A DNA stretch of 64,000 nt from Hirundichthys speculiger (taxonomy: Eukaryota > Chordata > Actinopteri > Beloniformes > Exocoetidae): the NCBI GenBank assembly GCA_018398805.1, contig JAGFBZ010000336.1, positions 62,001 to 126,000 on the forward strand. The letters are read 5' to 3'. The notes under the pieces were generated by a model, which was given only the letters and a program-made list of their open reading frames with translations, did no database searches and was not told the origin of the DNA. Every line of letters begins with the position of its first letter. Position 1 is the first letter of the stretch. Shown here piece by piece: positions 1 through 12,788 of this stretch. The position numbers were made by a program, and so were the translations under genes.

Positions 1-3000
1 GTGGACAGCAGTGATACTCGGATAAGGCATTGCAACAATGCTAACTTGGTACTAAAGGACCTAAAATAAACCCTGAAAATATCTCCTGCAACATTACACT
101 CGCAGCGGGAGTTTGAACTGTTTACTAGACAGGGTACATGCTTTCATTCTGTCACCAGATTCTCACCTTACCATCTGAATGTTACAGCAGAAAACAGGAC
201 CGATCAGATCTGGTAACATTTTTAACCAGTCTTCTATGGTCTTATTTGTATGGCAGCAAATGGAAATAAAAAATAATCTGCTTTCTGTGCAAAAGTGCCT
301 TCAAACAAATTCACTCCAGTCCAATTAAACAGTTTCTTGCAATTCAATTATGATTCAATTAGTTTAAATGAAGTCCAGATTCATTACATGCCAAGAAAAA
401 GAAGGAAAAAGAAAAATAAACAGGACCCAGGGGGTCCTGTTTTTGTGATTTTTGTGAAATCATTTAATGTATGTATATTGTATATGTATCGTAAATACAC
501 ATACAATATGTGTATGTGTATTGTAAACCGTGATAATTTGGTCTCTATAATCAAGATATCAAATTTTCCATATCGTTACATCCCTGGTGTCTATCAGTTA
601 AGTTCTCATGAGGACTTCTACTACTTTTGATTGCATTTTTGTTTTATTTTCTATCTCCGTTGCAGATCAGCAGTGGTTCAGAGGAAGCCGGAGAGTCATT
701 TGAACAGAAGAAATTATTGTCGACAATTTCACATGACAAAGAATCATCTCTGGTTAATTTCAATCTGGTACTATTTAGTTCGGCCCAGAGGAACTTTGCT
801 CATGACTGCGGTTCATTTAAATCAGTGTGAGCACAGCAACCGCCTTTCAGGGTCCACCGAGACCACCCTGATCTCAGCACAGTTACCTGTGAACTTTGCT
901 GGGGTTAGTTAGTGGTGTGAAAGCTCCAGTATGTCGGGCAGACCCAACTTTAAGGTGTACAACATATATTTGAGCTAACGAGGCTTCGTTGTTGGTTAAG
1001 GAGCACGTAAACTTGACTTAATAAAGTAACAAGACAAATGACGTCTAGCTGCTTTGTTTATAAGCTGTTCAGCTCGTCTGGAGTGGTAGAAAGAAATAAT
1101 ACAGAGAAAAATGGTCAACTCTGGGTCAACAATGCGTAGTTGTTACGTTGCCATGTTTTTCAGCTCTTTGCTTCAGGCCAGTTGTCTTGGAAACACCAAG
1201 ACTGCTCTTGACCAATGACAACTGTTGTCATTGGTCATGTGACCATTGTCACATGACCTGTGGTGCACATTTAGGCTGCAGTGAAAACAACATTATGTGA
1301 ACACAAACAAACTAGCTGAAAAGTGATAAAATGTAATTTGGTGGGCATCAAGGCAACGCCAGGAAGCGTACCAACATCTGTGTATCAACATCTGTGAAAC
1401 CGACCTGAGCCATGACAGAAACAGGGAATGCATCAGGGAATACGATACCACAGTCAGGGACTCAGAGGAACAATGAGTCCTGAAGATTATCTCAAAGGCA
1501 CTAAAACAGCAAATTAGCAATAGGAAATATATCTGCATGGTGAGCTGTGGCGGCTGCAGAGCTGCTTTGTTGGTGATGCTGATGTGGAAAACAGGAAACA
1601 CTGCAGTCACATAGCAACACCTGCGGCAAGCTTCAGTGTGTCTGCACGTTGACCTCTGCTGTTGTTTGAGGGGCTTTTGGAGCATGTGGGTTTCCTGTAA
1701 GTTTTCACTGATCGCACGGACAGCAGGATGTGGCGGCAGACTTCAGTGCACGTTAGTTATCTTATTTAAAAAACATTTGTTCAGTTCTAAAGACATTAAA
1801 TATTCACAGATCACATGCAAAAAGACACATTAAATCAGAGATTAATTTAGAGATGATGTTAATGCTATTAAAAGTATGTTCTGGTCATTTCTAGATTTCT
1901 TATGAAATCTTTATCTTCTCCAGTCACTACGTTGGACAAGTCCAAGCAAAAAATGTGAGGCAGGACACGTCCAGGACAGGTTATCAGTCCATCAAAGGGA
2001 GAAAACAAGAACAGCCAGCCATGCACACGATGTCACACTCTGCCCTGAGTTCAGTCCCCTGCCTGCCACACCTCCTCCTCAGCTCCATGTCCCACACCTG
2101 TTTGGTCCCAGCTGCAGCTCCTCACTGCTCATCTACCAGCCTGCATTTAAGCTGCACCAGTTCCCTCATTCAGTGCCAGATTGTCTTTGCTGCATGCTTT
2201 AATCTCCAGCCTTCATCCTCAGATTGGCATCTTGGTTTTGGCTCTGGCTTGTTTCTGACCATGTCCTCTTGCCTTTGTCCCGACCTTCTGTCTGTCTACG
2301 ATAATCCTTCTGTCTGCTCCCTCTGGAGTTTTGATTGCTCTGCTGATTGTCTGCTTGGTTCTGATGCTTCCAGACCGGCCATGAGTCCATCTAGTACTTC
2401 TATTTTTTGGTCCTCCTTTTCAAAGACTCACAGGATTAGTGTCTTCTCTGCCTGCTGAGAACTCTGTTAAAGTCTTTTCTTACTACCTGGTGTTGTGCTA
2501 CACTTGGGTATTGAACACACGCCCCTGACACACCATCGTTCAACTTATCATGAATTTCTTTGGACTGTAGGTGAAAACCAGATACTTGAAGAAAATAGAG
2601 AGTGAGAACATCTAAACTCAATACTCCAGCTGAGGTTCAAACCGGAAGTATTCTTGCTAACAGGTGTCACATCCAGTGCACCACTGTGCTGCATGGTGTC
2701 AGTTCAGTTTAAAATGTGAAAATGATCTCATCCCTGCTGTCAGTGGCAGACAAGATCATTGCTAAAACTTCACCTGTACCACTGTTGTCAGCATTGTCTG
2801 GTAGGGTTTGTTTTTGTTTTGTTTTTTTAACTTTTGACATACCGTATGTCTTTGTGGTTCTGTTGCTCAGAAGAAAAATAAAACCTCATGGTTGCGTGTG
2901 CCTGAGAATATGACAGTATATAGTTCATTCACAGAGTCATCATTGTTGTATTCATTTGCTATAAAAATAGCACAAACAGACCTGAGTGAACTCATACATT

Positions 3001-3290
3001 TAACACTGTTTTTTCCACGTGTTCCATAGTGATTGTACCGACCCGCCACATGCAAGAAGCTGATTGCTAAATTTGCTACAAAACACTTAATTCTCTCCTT
3101 TTTTCCATTTGTTCAAAGCAGAGCAAAATATTCATTTGTGCTAACCGAATGTCAGTAAAACGCACCAGTCATTTGTGATGTTGTCACCACAGAAACACTT
3201 GAAATGAGGACGGTTGGGCAGATTTGACCAGAATGAATTTAAAGTAATATTAATCAGCATCGTAAGTTAACATAAGCAAAGCCAGCCAAG
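1..3290. other. No supportable gene; repeat-like sequence
   Basis: I see no exon with family similarity or credible splice structure. Bases 1620-1720 resemble 24300-24410 (a shared stretch ending in a 'gtgggtttcctgtaa' core), which is a segment that accompanies the receptor units further on. Around 2030-2460 there is an open frame rich in Ser, Cys and His, but its composition looks like an interspersed repeat rather than a protein. The remainder is AT-rich and featureless to the eye. Confidence 0.5.
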
Positions 3291-3299
3291 CTAAAGATG

Positions 3300-3600
3300 C
3301 TGCTGTATCTGTAAATATGTATAAATATTTTCTTATTGTTAGCGTCCTTCACCTCTGTTTTTACAGTAGTAGAAGCCTTCATCAGAACCAGAGACACCTG
3401 CGATTAAAAAGTCAGAAAAATCAGAAGAAACGTTCACCACAAATTCAAAATTGGGATCTTTCTTGACGTTGTTCTTGTCAGCATTAATTAATCCATTTAG
3501 AACAAGAGAAAACTGGTTCCCAGTCTAGTGCAGTAAAGGTGGTTGATGAACTGTGACATCCAAACCTGATCCAGAACTTGAATCAGCTATCTGATCGAAT
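3300..3600 (-). pseudogene. Relic V-domain exon of the Ig receptor family
   Basis: On the minus strand this stretch encodes the family's hallmark end of a V domain: a FEFV-x-N framework piece, then the GSDEGFYYC motif around the second conserved cysteine. After that motif it runs into a stop within a few codons. The 5' part keeps only the 'SSGSGLDV' start of the mature domain. It then jumps to the middle, so the first-cysteine strand (TLHCDC) and the WFRNCS strand are missing. The segment near 3295-3330 resembles the J-like end of the other V exons ('gctgctgtatctgtaaata'). No signal, transmembrane or tail exon is recognisable next to it. It is a decayed copy of the units at 21.5, 27, 32 and 40 kb. 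I am sure of the relationship and less sure of the exact ends. Confidence 0.75.
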
Positions 3601-3628
3601 ATTGAATCAGATCTGATAAAGTCGGTAT

Positions 3629-3815
3629 TAAGGGATAGCGGGTAGCAGGAGGGGTGTTCCCCCACAAAAAAAAACACAATTGTCCACCCTTGCTAAACGC
3701 ACTATCCCACCTGCGCTACCTGCTACATTATGCATAGGAGTGGTTAGGGCGTTCCACCTGTTTCCAATCAGTGCGTCAGTAGCCATTGCCTTTAAGAGCA
3801 GGTTGCGCTACCCGC
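3629..3815 (+). repeat. Interspersed repeat, copy 1 of 3
   Basis: Starts 'taagggatagcgggtagc' and ends with 'gctacccgcaaac', so the ends are related in inverted orientation. The body contains 'gtggttagggcgttccacctg'. Very similar copies lie at 45424-45700 (same orientation) and 61950-62245 (opposite orientation). It is probably a non-autonomous DNA transposon; I do not recognise the family. Confidence 0.6.
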
Positions 3816-4224
3816 AAACTGCTAGCTGCAGCTCGTCTGGGACTCTGCTGTAGAGCTTCCTCCTCTTCCTTCCTCCGCTTAGCGGAGGTTCCTAAACCCG
3901 CAATTTGCAGCTAGTGTTAACGGGTAAGGGGAAGTGTATGATCGGGGCAATCGACTTCAGACAGAAGCAGATGTCACCAGATGGTGGCTCCGACTCCCTT
4001 AATGGTCACACTCTCCAGTTTGGGGGTTTCCAGTGGTGGCCAGGTCAATGCCCAGTAGTTCCAGGCCTCCACTTGCCTTCCTACCTTTTTATCCAGTAGC
4101 CAACATGACGCTCTTTTTGCTGTTGTTGTGTTCTCGACATTTTGTGACACGTAAATTTTACGGGGCACCCTAACTGCTTTAACTTTGGCGTGGTTTTCAT
4201 GTTTGTTTGTTTGAACAGATGAGT

Positions 4225-4480
4225 CAATGAAACTCATCTGCAGGTTCAGTCTGTCTGCTAGTCTCTGCCGTTGTGTCAGGGGCTGTTTGTCTTTGTGGGT
4301 TTCCTGTGAGCTTCACCGCTCAAAAATGGGTCGAGGCTACTTTGGTTATCTCTCAAAAGTTCCTGTAAACAATGTGGCTTGGACATTCTTTAAGTAGACA
4401 CACTGCTATGAAAACTGTTTCCGCTTGAGACTTCTCTGTCAAAGAATAAATTCAGCAGAAATTCTGTTACCTATCAAACT
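4225..4480 (-). repeat. Duplicated segment found upstream of receptor units
   Basis: About 250 bases with a 'gtgggtttcctgtgagcttcac' core and a 'tctgtcaaagaat' end. Related segments lie at 8545-8800, 15557-15830, 24305-24410, 28435-28530 and 43410-43660. Read on the minus strand, most sit about 0.6-3 kb 5' of a receptor signal or V exon, so this looks like part of the original duplicated gene unit. Whether it is regulatory or passenger sequence cannot be told here. Confidence 0.5.
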
Positions 4481-4707
4481 GAGATTTAGACATTTTGTTG
4501 AATAAATAAACAACCATTTTAAGCTATCCTATTATGAAATGGCTAAGTTAAACAGAAGGATAGATTTCCTTTTTGAAAAAGTATAACATTGATAAACATG
4601 TTTGTTTCCCTTTAATTCTTTTCTCACAAGTCTAAGATATAAATCACATGCAGATATTCTTTGAAATGTGCTATTCAAGAAGAAAAGATTATAAAGCATA
4701 CTAAACA

Positions 4708-5035
4708 CCATGGATTTTAGGGGAGACCCAAAATGCAGAAGTTTCCAGAAAAAGGTGGTTTATTCCAATTAGAGCCTGTATCAAGAGTAGACAGGCAGAA
4801 GGACCAGCAAACTGAGAGGGAAAAACAAGACTTAAATACAAAAAGGAACAAACGAGAGGGAGGTGCAAACAATCAGGGGGACTAAGAGAAGGAAGTAAGG
4901 GTGAACACAAAGACAAGACAGACCTTCAAAGTAAAACAGGAAATAAAGTGAACCAAAGACAAGGAGGTCAAGAACAACTCCAACCCAGAAAACAAAGAAG
5001 GTGTACCATGCTTGACCCAAACCGTGACAATAAAG
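4708..5035 (+). repeat. Interspersed repeat shared with 43960-44340
   Basis: Both copies share 'gagacccaaaatgcag'-type starts, a 'ggtttatt' block, 'ggtgcaaacaatcagg', and 'gaccttcaaagtaaaacagg'. The pattern is a dispersed teleost repeat without a coding frame of its own. Open frames on its minus strand are low-complexity Leu, Ser and Phe translations. Confidence 0.5.
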
Positions 5036-5275
5036 ATCTATCTGTTGTTTTGGTGTGTTGGGTAATTGGTCAACCAGAAAACCCAATGCTTCCACGCTGA
5101 AAGCAGGCTCTACTGGCACCTACTGTCGAGTATGACATTGTTTGGTTGGTCACTGAATTCCCTCCACGTGCATGGATTTAGAGACAAACAAAGAAGTAAA
5201 ACTATATAAACGTGCTGCTAGTTGATGAAGCAGCGATTCTCGTTGCTCACTGAGGTCAGTGCAAGTCCTCTAGAG

Positions 5276-5627
5276 CAGCCATTCCCAAACTTCACTTTAC
5301 CAAGGCCCAGTCTGAAATCTGAAAAATCTTTGTGGCCCATACAAACCTTTAAACAGCACTTTGATCAACATACAAGACTAAAAGATACATCCCAATATTA
5401 ATATAAGGAGTCAACAAATAAGCTGACACTTGTCATATTAAGTTAAGATTACAGTAGAATAACACTCAGTTGGTTTGTTTTATTATTTCTAAATATTTTT
5501 CAAATCACATAATAAATATTTTACAGTAATTACAAACATTTGTTTAATTTTAATGACCTCTCACGGCCCATCTGCAGTACCTTGATGGCCCACCAGGGGG
5601 CCGCGGCCCACACTTTGAGAATCACTG
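5276..5627. mobile_element. Non-autonomous hAT-type element (352 bp) with 8-bp target duplication
   Basis: Flanked on both sides by the 8-base direct repeat ctctagag (5268-5275 and 5628-5635), the target-site size of hAT transposons. The ends are imperfect inverted repeats: CAGCCATTCCCAAACTT at the left, and CAGTGATTCTCAAAGTG when the right end is reverse-complemented. 'ggcccat/ggccca' sub-terminal motifs occur at both ends. The interior is AT-rich and has no transposase frame, so mobility would have depended on a partner element. Confidence 0.85.
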
Positions 5628-5758
5628 CTCTAGAGTATTACCTGCTGCTGTTTTTACTGCGTTGTTGGCTGGGTGATCTTTGTTAGAAGACCAGAGTGAA
5701 TGTTGTGAACAACTGCATGTTGACATGGAACATGTGAAGAAACGGGACTAGACATGTT

Positions 5759-5763
5759 AAAAA

Positions 5764-5818
<55 letters not shown>
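5759..5818. repeat. Poly-A followed by (TA)n tract
   Basis: A run of As passes into about 23 TA dinucleotides that supply the TA target site of the adjoining Tc1 element. The same arrangement recurs at 12790-12853 at the head of the second 7-kb copy. Confidence 0.9.
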
Positions 5819-5821
<3 letters not shown>

Positions 5822-7369
5822 TACAAACAAAAAGTTAAGGATATTTTGAAATTTGTTGATATTTTATGCTATTTTCGTGAATTGGCCTAATTTTCTCTGT
5901 TTTCATGAAATGTCTTGTTTGTCGTGTTTGACTCGGTTCCACTTGATTGATCCCAGCCAGATTGAGCTTTATCCTGGTACTCACATTTGGCTATTTAAAG
6001 AGCCTGTTCATGTTGGTGATTTGTTCATTTTGTAAGGTGGCTGAAACGAAAACGTTCTTGCTTATTGTTGTTGTCTTGCTAATGTTGTGTGAAGGTTGTG
6101 GAGCTCCTCGACATCATCTGGATGCTCCGGAGGTGGCTAGAGCAGTCCAGCTCCTTGAGGATGGGGTACGGCAAGTTGAGGTGGCCAGGCGGTTCGGTGT
6201 AAGCCAGAGTGTTGTGTCACGTCTGTACCAACGCTTCCAGGAGACCGGGCTGTATCAGGACAGACCACATTCGGGCCGCCCTCAGGCCTTAACAGACCAC
6301 CTGCACCAACCTTGCTCTGTGGATTGGGGCGTTGTCATCCATTAGCAGAAAATCCGGACCCACAGCACCGGCATAGGCACAAACTATGGGAAGAATAATG
6401 TCATCACGATACACCCGGGCATTAATCCCACCTTGCTGGAACACGTGGAGATCTGTGCGGCCCCCCATACTAATCCCTGCCCACACCATAACAGATGGGC
6501 CACCGAAACGGTAGTGCTCAACAATGGCACACTCTGCAAAGCGTTCCCCACGGGCCCTCCATACTCTCTGGCGTCTATCGTTGGTGGAAACACAAAACCT
6601 GGACTCGTCCGAGAAGAGTACACATGACCAGGCCTCGATATTCCAGTCCACGTGTTCACGAGAAAAGGCCAACCTTGCCTGATGGTGTCTAGGGGCCAAT
6701 CGTGGGGTCACAGCCGGACGTCTGGCATTCAGGCCATCAGCATTTAGTCGGTTCCTCACAGTCTGAACACTGACATGGACACCAGTGGCATTTTGAAGAT
6801 TATTTCTGAGAGTGATTGCCGAGTCGAAGCGGTTTCGTCGAGCATGTGTCCTCAAATAATGGTCCTGGGGGTCTGTTAAGGCCCGAGGGCGGCCCGAACG
6901 TGGTCTGTCCTGATACAGCCCGGTCTCCTGGAAGCGTTGGTACAGACGTGACACAACACTCTGGCTTACACCAAAACGCCTGGCCACCTCAACTTGCCGT
7001 ACCCCATCCTCAAGGAGCTGGACTGCTCTAGCCACCTCCGGAGCATCTAGATGATGTCGAGGAGCTCTACAACCTTCACACAACATTAGCAAGACAACAA
7101 CAATAAGCAAGAACATTTTCGTTTTCATTTCAGCCACCTTACAAAATGAACAAATCACCCACATGAACAGGCTCTTTAAATAGCCAAATGTGAGTACCAG
7201 GATAAAGCTCAATCTGGCTGGGATCAATCAAGTGGAACCGAGTCAAACACAAAAATATAGACTGGACAAACAAGACATTTCATGAAAACAGAGAAAATTA
7301 GGCCAATTCACAAAAATAGCATAAAATATCAGCAAATTTCAAAATATCCTTAACTTTTTGTTTGTAGTG
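5819..7369 (-). mobile_element. Tc1-like transposon rearranged into a foldback element
   Basis: Both ends carry the inverted terminus CACTACAAACAAAAAGTTAA and are flanked by TA. Unlike an ordinary Tc1 element, the left 480 bases (5819-6299) are a reverse-complement copy of the right 500 bases (6870-7369). The inverted arms therefore extend well into the transposase N-terminus. The inner join at about 6299 replaces the 3' part of the transposase gene. The related element at 51793-53261 still has that part and has only short terminal repeats, which shows the foldback form is derived. Transcripts could form a long hairpin. Confidence 0.85.
6289..7227 (-). pseudogene. Tc1-like transposase, C-terminally truncated
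   Basis: This is an uninterrupted 312-codon frame. It has an N-terminal helix-turn-helix region (VRQVEVARRFGVSQSVVSRL, around residue 80), a GRPR-type hinge, and two of the three catalytic acidic sites: FSDESRF at about residue 208 and MDDNAPIH near residue 300. It then ends a few residues later, where the inverted arm begins. The third acidic site (DLNPIEH in the 52-kb copy) is missing, so it cannot be a working DDE transposase. The first 30-50 residues read through the element's terminal region; the true start is probably the later Met before FLLIVVV, but this is not resolved. Confidence 0.8.
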
Positions 7370-7556
<187 letters not shown>

Positions 7557-10500
7557 TAAAAACAGTGGAGAGAGGACAGCAGGCCTGCAGACTTGCTATC
7601 TTATCTCTCTGCACCCAGCCTCAGCCCACAGATTCGCTTGCTCAGCAATTATCAAACTCTCACTGATTTGGGTCATAAAAGTTCACCACTCATGCAGGAA
7701 TATAATGGGAACACATAGAGCAAAAAATGTGAAAAAATAGACAATACAGTACTAAAGGGGCATATCCAAGCCTGACAGAAGAAAAGAGAGTCCAACTCTG
7801 TGAGTCCTGATTCTCTGGGAACCTCTGAGGAACCAGAAAATGTATATTGTATAATTTATACTGTTTTATACTTGCTTTACTACTTTACTACTCTACTGCT
7901 TTTTTCATTCTGTAAAGTTATGAGTTTCCCTTTTGTTTGAAAGTTCCTATAAATAAATTGAAGTTATCAATCACAGCGGTGAAGTAGCTGACTTTTCCAC
8001 TGGTAATCTCCAGGAACACTGTAAACCACAGATAAAGACAACTCATGGGGCTGCCCCTGCAGTCAAGAGGATGGCCCTGGTGGGAAAGGCTGTTTTGCCT
8101 GGCTATCTGAATTTTCAGAAAGTCAAAGTGCGGCTCAAGAACTTTTGAACCTCGGAAGCTCCAAAGAGGAGCTCTTGGGCTGAGTAAAATCCATATGATC
8201 TTCAAACTGAGAGATGGTGACAGACATTTTTAGAGAGCGCAGTATTCCAGACCCTCATTACCCTTCTAATCACCTCTCCAAAATGGCAGTCTGAACGTCC
8301 TTGGAGAGCCTACATGACACTCTTAATTCAGTTAATTTTCATGTTTCACTACAAGTTTTCAACCTTGACGTTGGAGAAGGAGACTAATAAGGTTGATATC
8401 TTGTGGGCTCACTAGTGAAATATGGTAAATAATTATGATAAAGCCCTGAACAATAGTGTTTGCCATGTCACATCAAATAATGTCCCTGATGGCTTGCCAT
8501 ACTTTGCCACACTTGCTGTGACTATCGGTGGGTTAATACTTTCCACTTATCTGCAGGTTCAGACTGTCTGCATGCTCACCTCTGCAGATGTTTGTGGGGG
8601 TGCTTACTGTTGTGGGAGTTTCACCGCTCAGAAATGGGTCAAGACTGGTTTAGTTTTCTTTCATACCTTCTCATAAACTCAGTGGCATCTTTCAATAATC
8701 TAACAGGACAGCTATTTTGGCTTTTAGCGTGTCCTCAAATTAAATTGAGTCTTGAGCTCATTCCTTGTCAAAGAATCACCAGCAACATAAATTATTTGAC
8801 CTGCTGTGGAGAAGTTTCAACTGCTTAAAAAACAATGCACTAATGTACTTTTGCTTGAGTTGGACTCTGGGTAATGTAGGCACCAGATTCCTACAAAGAA
8901 GAAAGGAATATTAAAAAGAGAATCAGGTTGCTTTTGATGATGATTATACCCAAATAATAAAAGCAGCAAATTAGTAAAATTCCTACAAAACTTTAGTCAA
9001 GGACAACTGATTGAGAGGGAGAGCCATTGAAACCAGTTGTGATTAGATTTGATCACATTCCCATCAGGATCAAACCAGGGTCCAACTGGGTGCATTACCT
9101 GATGTAACCATGAGCAATACGCCATTAAGAGATTCACATTCACGTGAACTGCCAGTGAGCAGATAAATGATAATGACAGCACTTCTCTTTAACTTTGCTT
9201 GATGTTAAATATGAATCTGTTCACACAAGAGGTATTGATGGCAGAGCTCATGCTGAAGAGACTGGCCCAAAGATTTAACATTTCACATAAAGCCTCACAA
9301 CGGTTTGGTTTTGTAATAAATCATGTGTATTAATGAGAGAACAAGTGCGCAACAGCAGGTGTTGTGTGAGAGCCCGGTGATCGGACCTTTACCCCTGCGG
9401 TACGGCTGTCCCTTTTCACTGTACTGAATCACTTGAATCCATTCATTAAAGCAATTAGTTTACTGAGTCATTTAATACTTGAATTATTCAGTACGTGATT
9501 GGAACTACGACTGCATATATCAGACTCCCTGAACTGGAACATGGATGAACAGTTTGTGTCGTATGCTGTCACTTTGATGAGCTCCTCTTAAAAATCTGGA
9601 CATGACAAAAGTTTTCCTTGTGTGGTGTCTGAACAATATGATCTTTTACATATATACCTATTAGTTTTGACCATGTCCTTTTAAAAGAAGTTCACAGAGT
9701 TTAGGACATTCAACAAGTTCATGTTGGTGTGTGAGATTACTCTGTCTGCAAGTTTGTAGGTTTCACTGAGTCCACATCCTTCCTTTTCTGAAAAATAGAT
9801 TATAGATGATGGCCAAGAAGAAACAAGAGCTGGGAATCTGTCATAGAGAGTTTTTGATCGATCCCAACTGTAAACTTAAGACGGTACTGTTTATGTTTGA
9901 AGAAGATAAGCAAGTAAGGAGTGAATATAAAACTGTCTCATTAAATTTGACTGGTTACATCTGTGAAACTGAAGCTTAGCTAAATAGGCGTTGACCAGAC
10001 TATAAATGAGCCTGCTCTTCTTTGTTCTCGGATTTTTCTTTTATGATTGACTCAGGAAATCCAAGACTCATTCCAGAAGTCTGTCCTTGTGCTTTCTTTT
10101 TCTTTGTAAATAAATATCTTTTATGCATTTAAAAGTTGGCCTGGAGCAGCTTTTTTCTGAACCCATTAACACACTAACAATGGCACAGCAAATCCAGAAA
10201 GGAAGAGGAAGAAGAGGAAAGGTCTTAAAGTCACATCCTTTGTCACCAGGTGACTAACTACTGATATTTGGATTTTTTTAATTTATATTTGGATTGATTG
10301 AGAGATTGAGAATGCCTGAAAAAACAACATAGAACTAGAAAATGTTTGTCTCATCATTTATGGCAACATAACATATTATGTTGAAACTGGCTCAATCCAG
10401 TTTGTGGTTTTGTAATTTGAATAAAGTCACTTGTCACACATGACATATTAAACTGTGTCATAATTTATTAAACAAAAACTAAGCCAAAATGGAGAAGCAT

Positions 10501-10869
10501 TGGGTGAAAAACCGAGAATACTCTTGAGTTATTTGGTGTATGACTGATGCCAAAACTACAATAACAAATAAGAAACAAGCAGCAGAAAACTGGTTGACAA
10601 TAACTGCTATGTCATGTTAAAAAAAAATCAGCACCAGAGAAAATCAAGCTAAACTTAACAGAAATTCATTCTGCAATCAAAATTGTTAAACAAAAAATGA
10701 AACAAGGAAAAAAAGAAATATATGTGATTGCACAGCAGCAGTATAAAGGCATTATTCATCTGTCCAGATCATTTTAGTAGACTTCATTTTATTGATTCTA
10801 ACACATGGCAGAGAGCATAAATTGAATACATTATTAATGTCCTATTATCTGCTGCTGTGTGTGTGAAAT
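7557..10869. other. Non-coding stretch of duplicated copy 1
   Basis: No exon of the receptor family or other recognisable gene. Bases 8545-8800 are the unit-associated upstream segment ('gtgggagtttcaccgctca', then 'gagctcattccttgtcaaagaat'), also seen near 4.2 and 43.4 kb. No signal or V exon follows it on the minus side, so the V part of this unit appears deleted. A purine-rich frame at 10190-10250 is too short to call. Confidence 0.5.
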
Positions 10870-11699
10870 TTAAATCTCTGCCTGAGAGATTTTGATGGTT
10901 GAATATGCGCTGAAGTCTGAACTCTTCCTCCTAGTCTTCTTCCTCTTTGGTCTCTGTGAAGCCTGATGGGTTTCCAGTGCAGCATAACACACGTCAACAC
11001 CCTAATATTCAACAAAGCATCATAACCATGTGGTTTTGCAATACATTACGTGTGGTAGTGACAGAACAAAGCAGAAAATGGATATAACGGGTGTTAGAGG
11101 AAACGGTAATGACAGAACATAGTACACCTCTGCTTAATTAAGTCTAAAATATTTTAGACGGTCACAACAGATAGATTACCTGCGTCTCTCCTGTTTGGAT
11201 TATTGTATCATGTCTCATGACTCGTATTATGTCCTCATCATCTTGGGGTTTATTTGCTCCAGAAATGAGAAGACAATATAAATATTCATGATTTAATACA
11301 CATTTGTTAATGGTGCATGAGATCCTGCAGGACAAGAGCAACCTTCAACGAACAGGAAGCAAACAGACAGACTCAGACTGACAAGAGGCGTAGGACGTAG
11401 AGGAAATCAATCGAGAAATAGGCTGTGCAAAGAAAACAGAAAAACCAAGAAAACACAAGTAGGCAAATAATTAAACAGACGACAGAAGCAATCTTAACAA
11501 AACCAGAAGATTGGCAAACCTTGAGTGCAAACACCCTGAGAGAGACTCGTATGACAGGTACCTGTTTTCTGGCAAAGCCCGTAAACCAGGAGAGACGAGA
11601 GGACGGCGGAGACGACAGAAACAGCTGGACACACACAGAAGAGCAGCTTCCAGCAGGAATCACAGGCCTGCTGAGAGCTGTTGATGTTGGAGTGGAGAC
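10870..11699 (-). pseudogene. Orphan 3' exons of an ITIM-type Ig receptor (transmembrane, linker, tail)
   Basis: Three consecutive exons with consensus splice sites read in frame on the minus strand. The transmembrane exon is 11562-11699 (138 nt): a short Ser/Asn stalk, then CWKLLFCVCPAVSVVSAVLS and on to LLVYGLCQKTG. The linker exon is 11180-11256 (77 nt, 25 codons, acidic then basic). The tail exon is 10870-11001 (44 codons including stop). The tail has VCYAAL and SAYSTI, both matching the ITIM pattern S/I/V/L-x-Y-x-x-I/V/L. The set is open throughout, but no V or signal exon exists before copy 2 begins. It is either an orphan or the true 3' end of locus B duplicated by the assembly. It differs from 17905-18734 by one base in the tail exon. 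Confidence 0.85.
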
Positions 11700-12330
11700 C
11701 TGTGGAGTTTGGTTGGAGGGTTCGTGTGAATGGATGAATGAGAAACACAACAGAAAGCTCTTTGTAGAACCTGGACATGGTTAACAAAGTACTATATAAG
11801 TTATAAAATTGATGGATATGAACCACAAACACAAAGATGAGGGTTGGCTCATTCAATTTCATGACGTGACTCTGAAATCATGTTCAATTATTTCCTGATG
11901 AGAATTTCTTCCTGTGTATATTGACAGTTGCATCAGCAGACCTTCAAACACTAACTTCAGATTCTTGTTAGAAATATTGTTGTGTACATTACAGGAGAGC
12001 TCGGAGAGGATTTTTCCTGGATAGCTATCTATTCTGCAAAGTATTTTGTTTGAGCCTGAATTATTGATGGTTTTCAGAAAGCAGGTGCAGAACAGATGTG
12101 GTCATACAAGCAAAGGAAAAATAATTCAAGGGGCTTCGACCAGAATATGGGTGCCCTCTAATCACCTGATCAGATTTTGAAATCCCAAAGGAAAATGTAT
12201 TCACTCACAGAGGTGGAACAGGACACTATTAAAAAAATTATATTAAATAATGAGTGATATCAACCTCTTTATCATGTAAGCTCTATGGAAATCTTCTTGG
12301 ATGACTTTCACTTTGTGGCTACTGGAAAGA

Positions 12331-12356
12331 TGGATAGATAGATAGATAGATAGATA
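12331..12356 (+). repeat. (GATA)n microsatellite
   Basis: About six GATA units. The matching tract in copy 2 is at about 19365-19390. Confidence 0.9.
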
Positions 12357-12788
12357 AAAAATAAGGGGTGTAGAAATGATCCAGACCACTTTTCTCAAAG
12401 ATCTGTATATTGTTCCACTTCTCATAGGTTACGTTCTGCATCCCCATTGTTTTTTTTCTTTTATGAAAACTGACATTTGCAAATAATTAATGACAACAAC
12501 AAAAAAAAAACTTAGAATAACCCAAGATATTTTATGTGAGGTACTGGCATTCAATTGGTGATATTTGTGATATTCGTGATGCAGGGAAGGATAATCATTT
12601 GTGTCTGTGCACTGCTCCTATAAAAGTCATTGGTTTATCCCAAATACGATCGATGGCTGGCTTGACCACAGTAAACCTACCTTCTTTTTTCATCTTCATC
12701 TTCAGCATACTTTCTTTCACTATGCAAATGCGACATGTCAGTGTTCAGACATCTTCATGTTATCTGATTTTTTCTGATGAAATTTAGC

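Noticed and set aside
627..830. A frame following a 'cgttgcag' acceptor-like site
   Set aside because: No family similarity and no partner exon; acceptor-like strings are common.
1955..2458. A 167-codon plus-strand frame
   Set aside because: Ser/Cys/His/Leu-rich with no motif and no splice context. Its sequence looks like an interspersed repeat, so length alone is not evidence.
11425..11784. A 119-codon plus-strand frame, duplicated at 18460
   Set aside because: It is the antisense of the receptor transmembrane exon, whose minus reading has splice sites, a hydrophobic span and paralogues.
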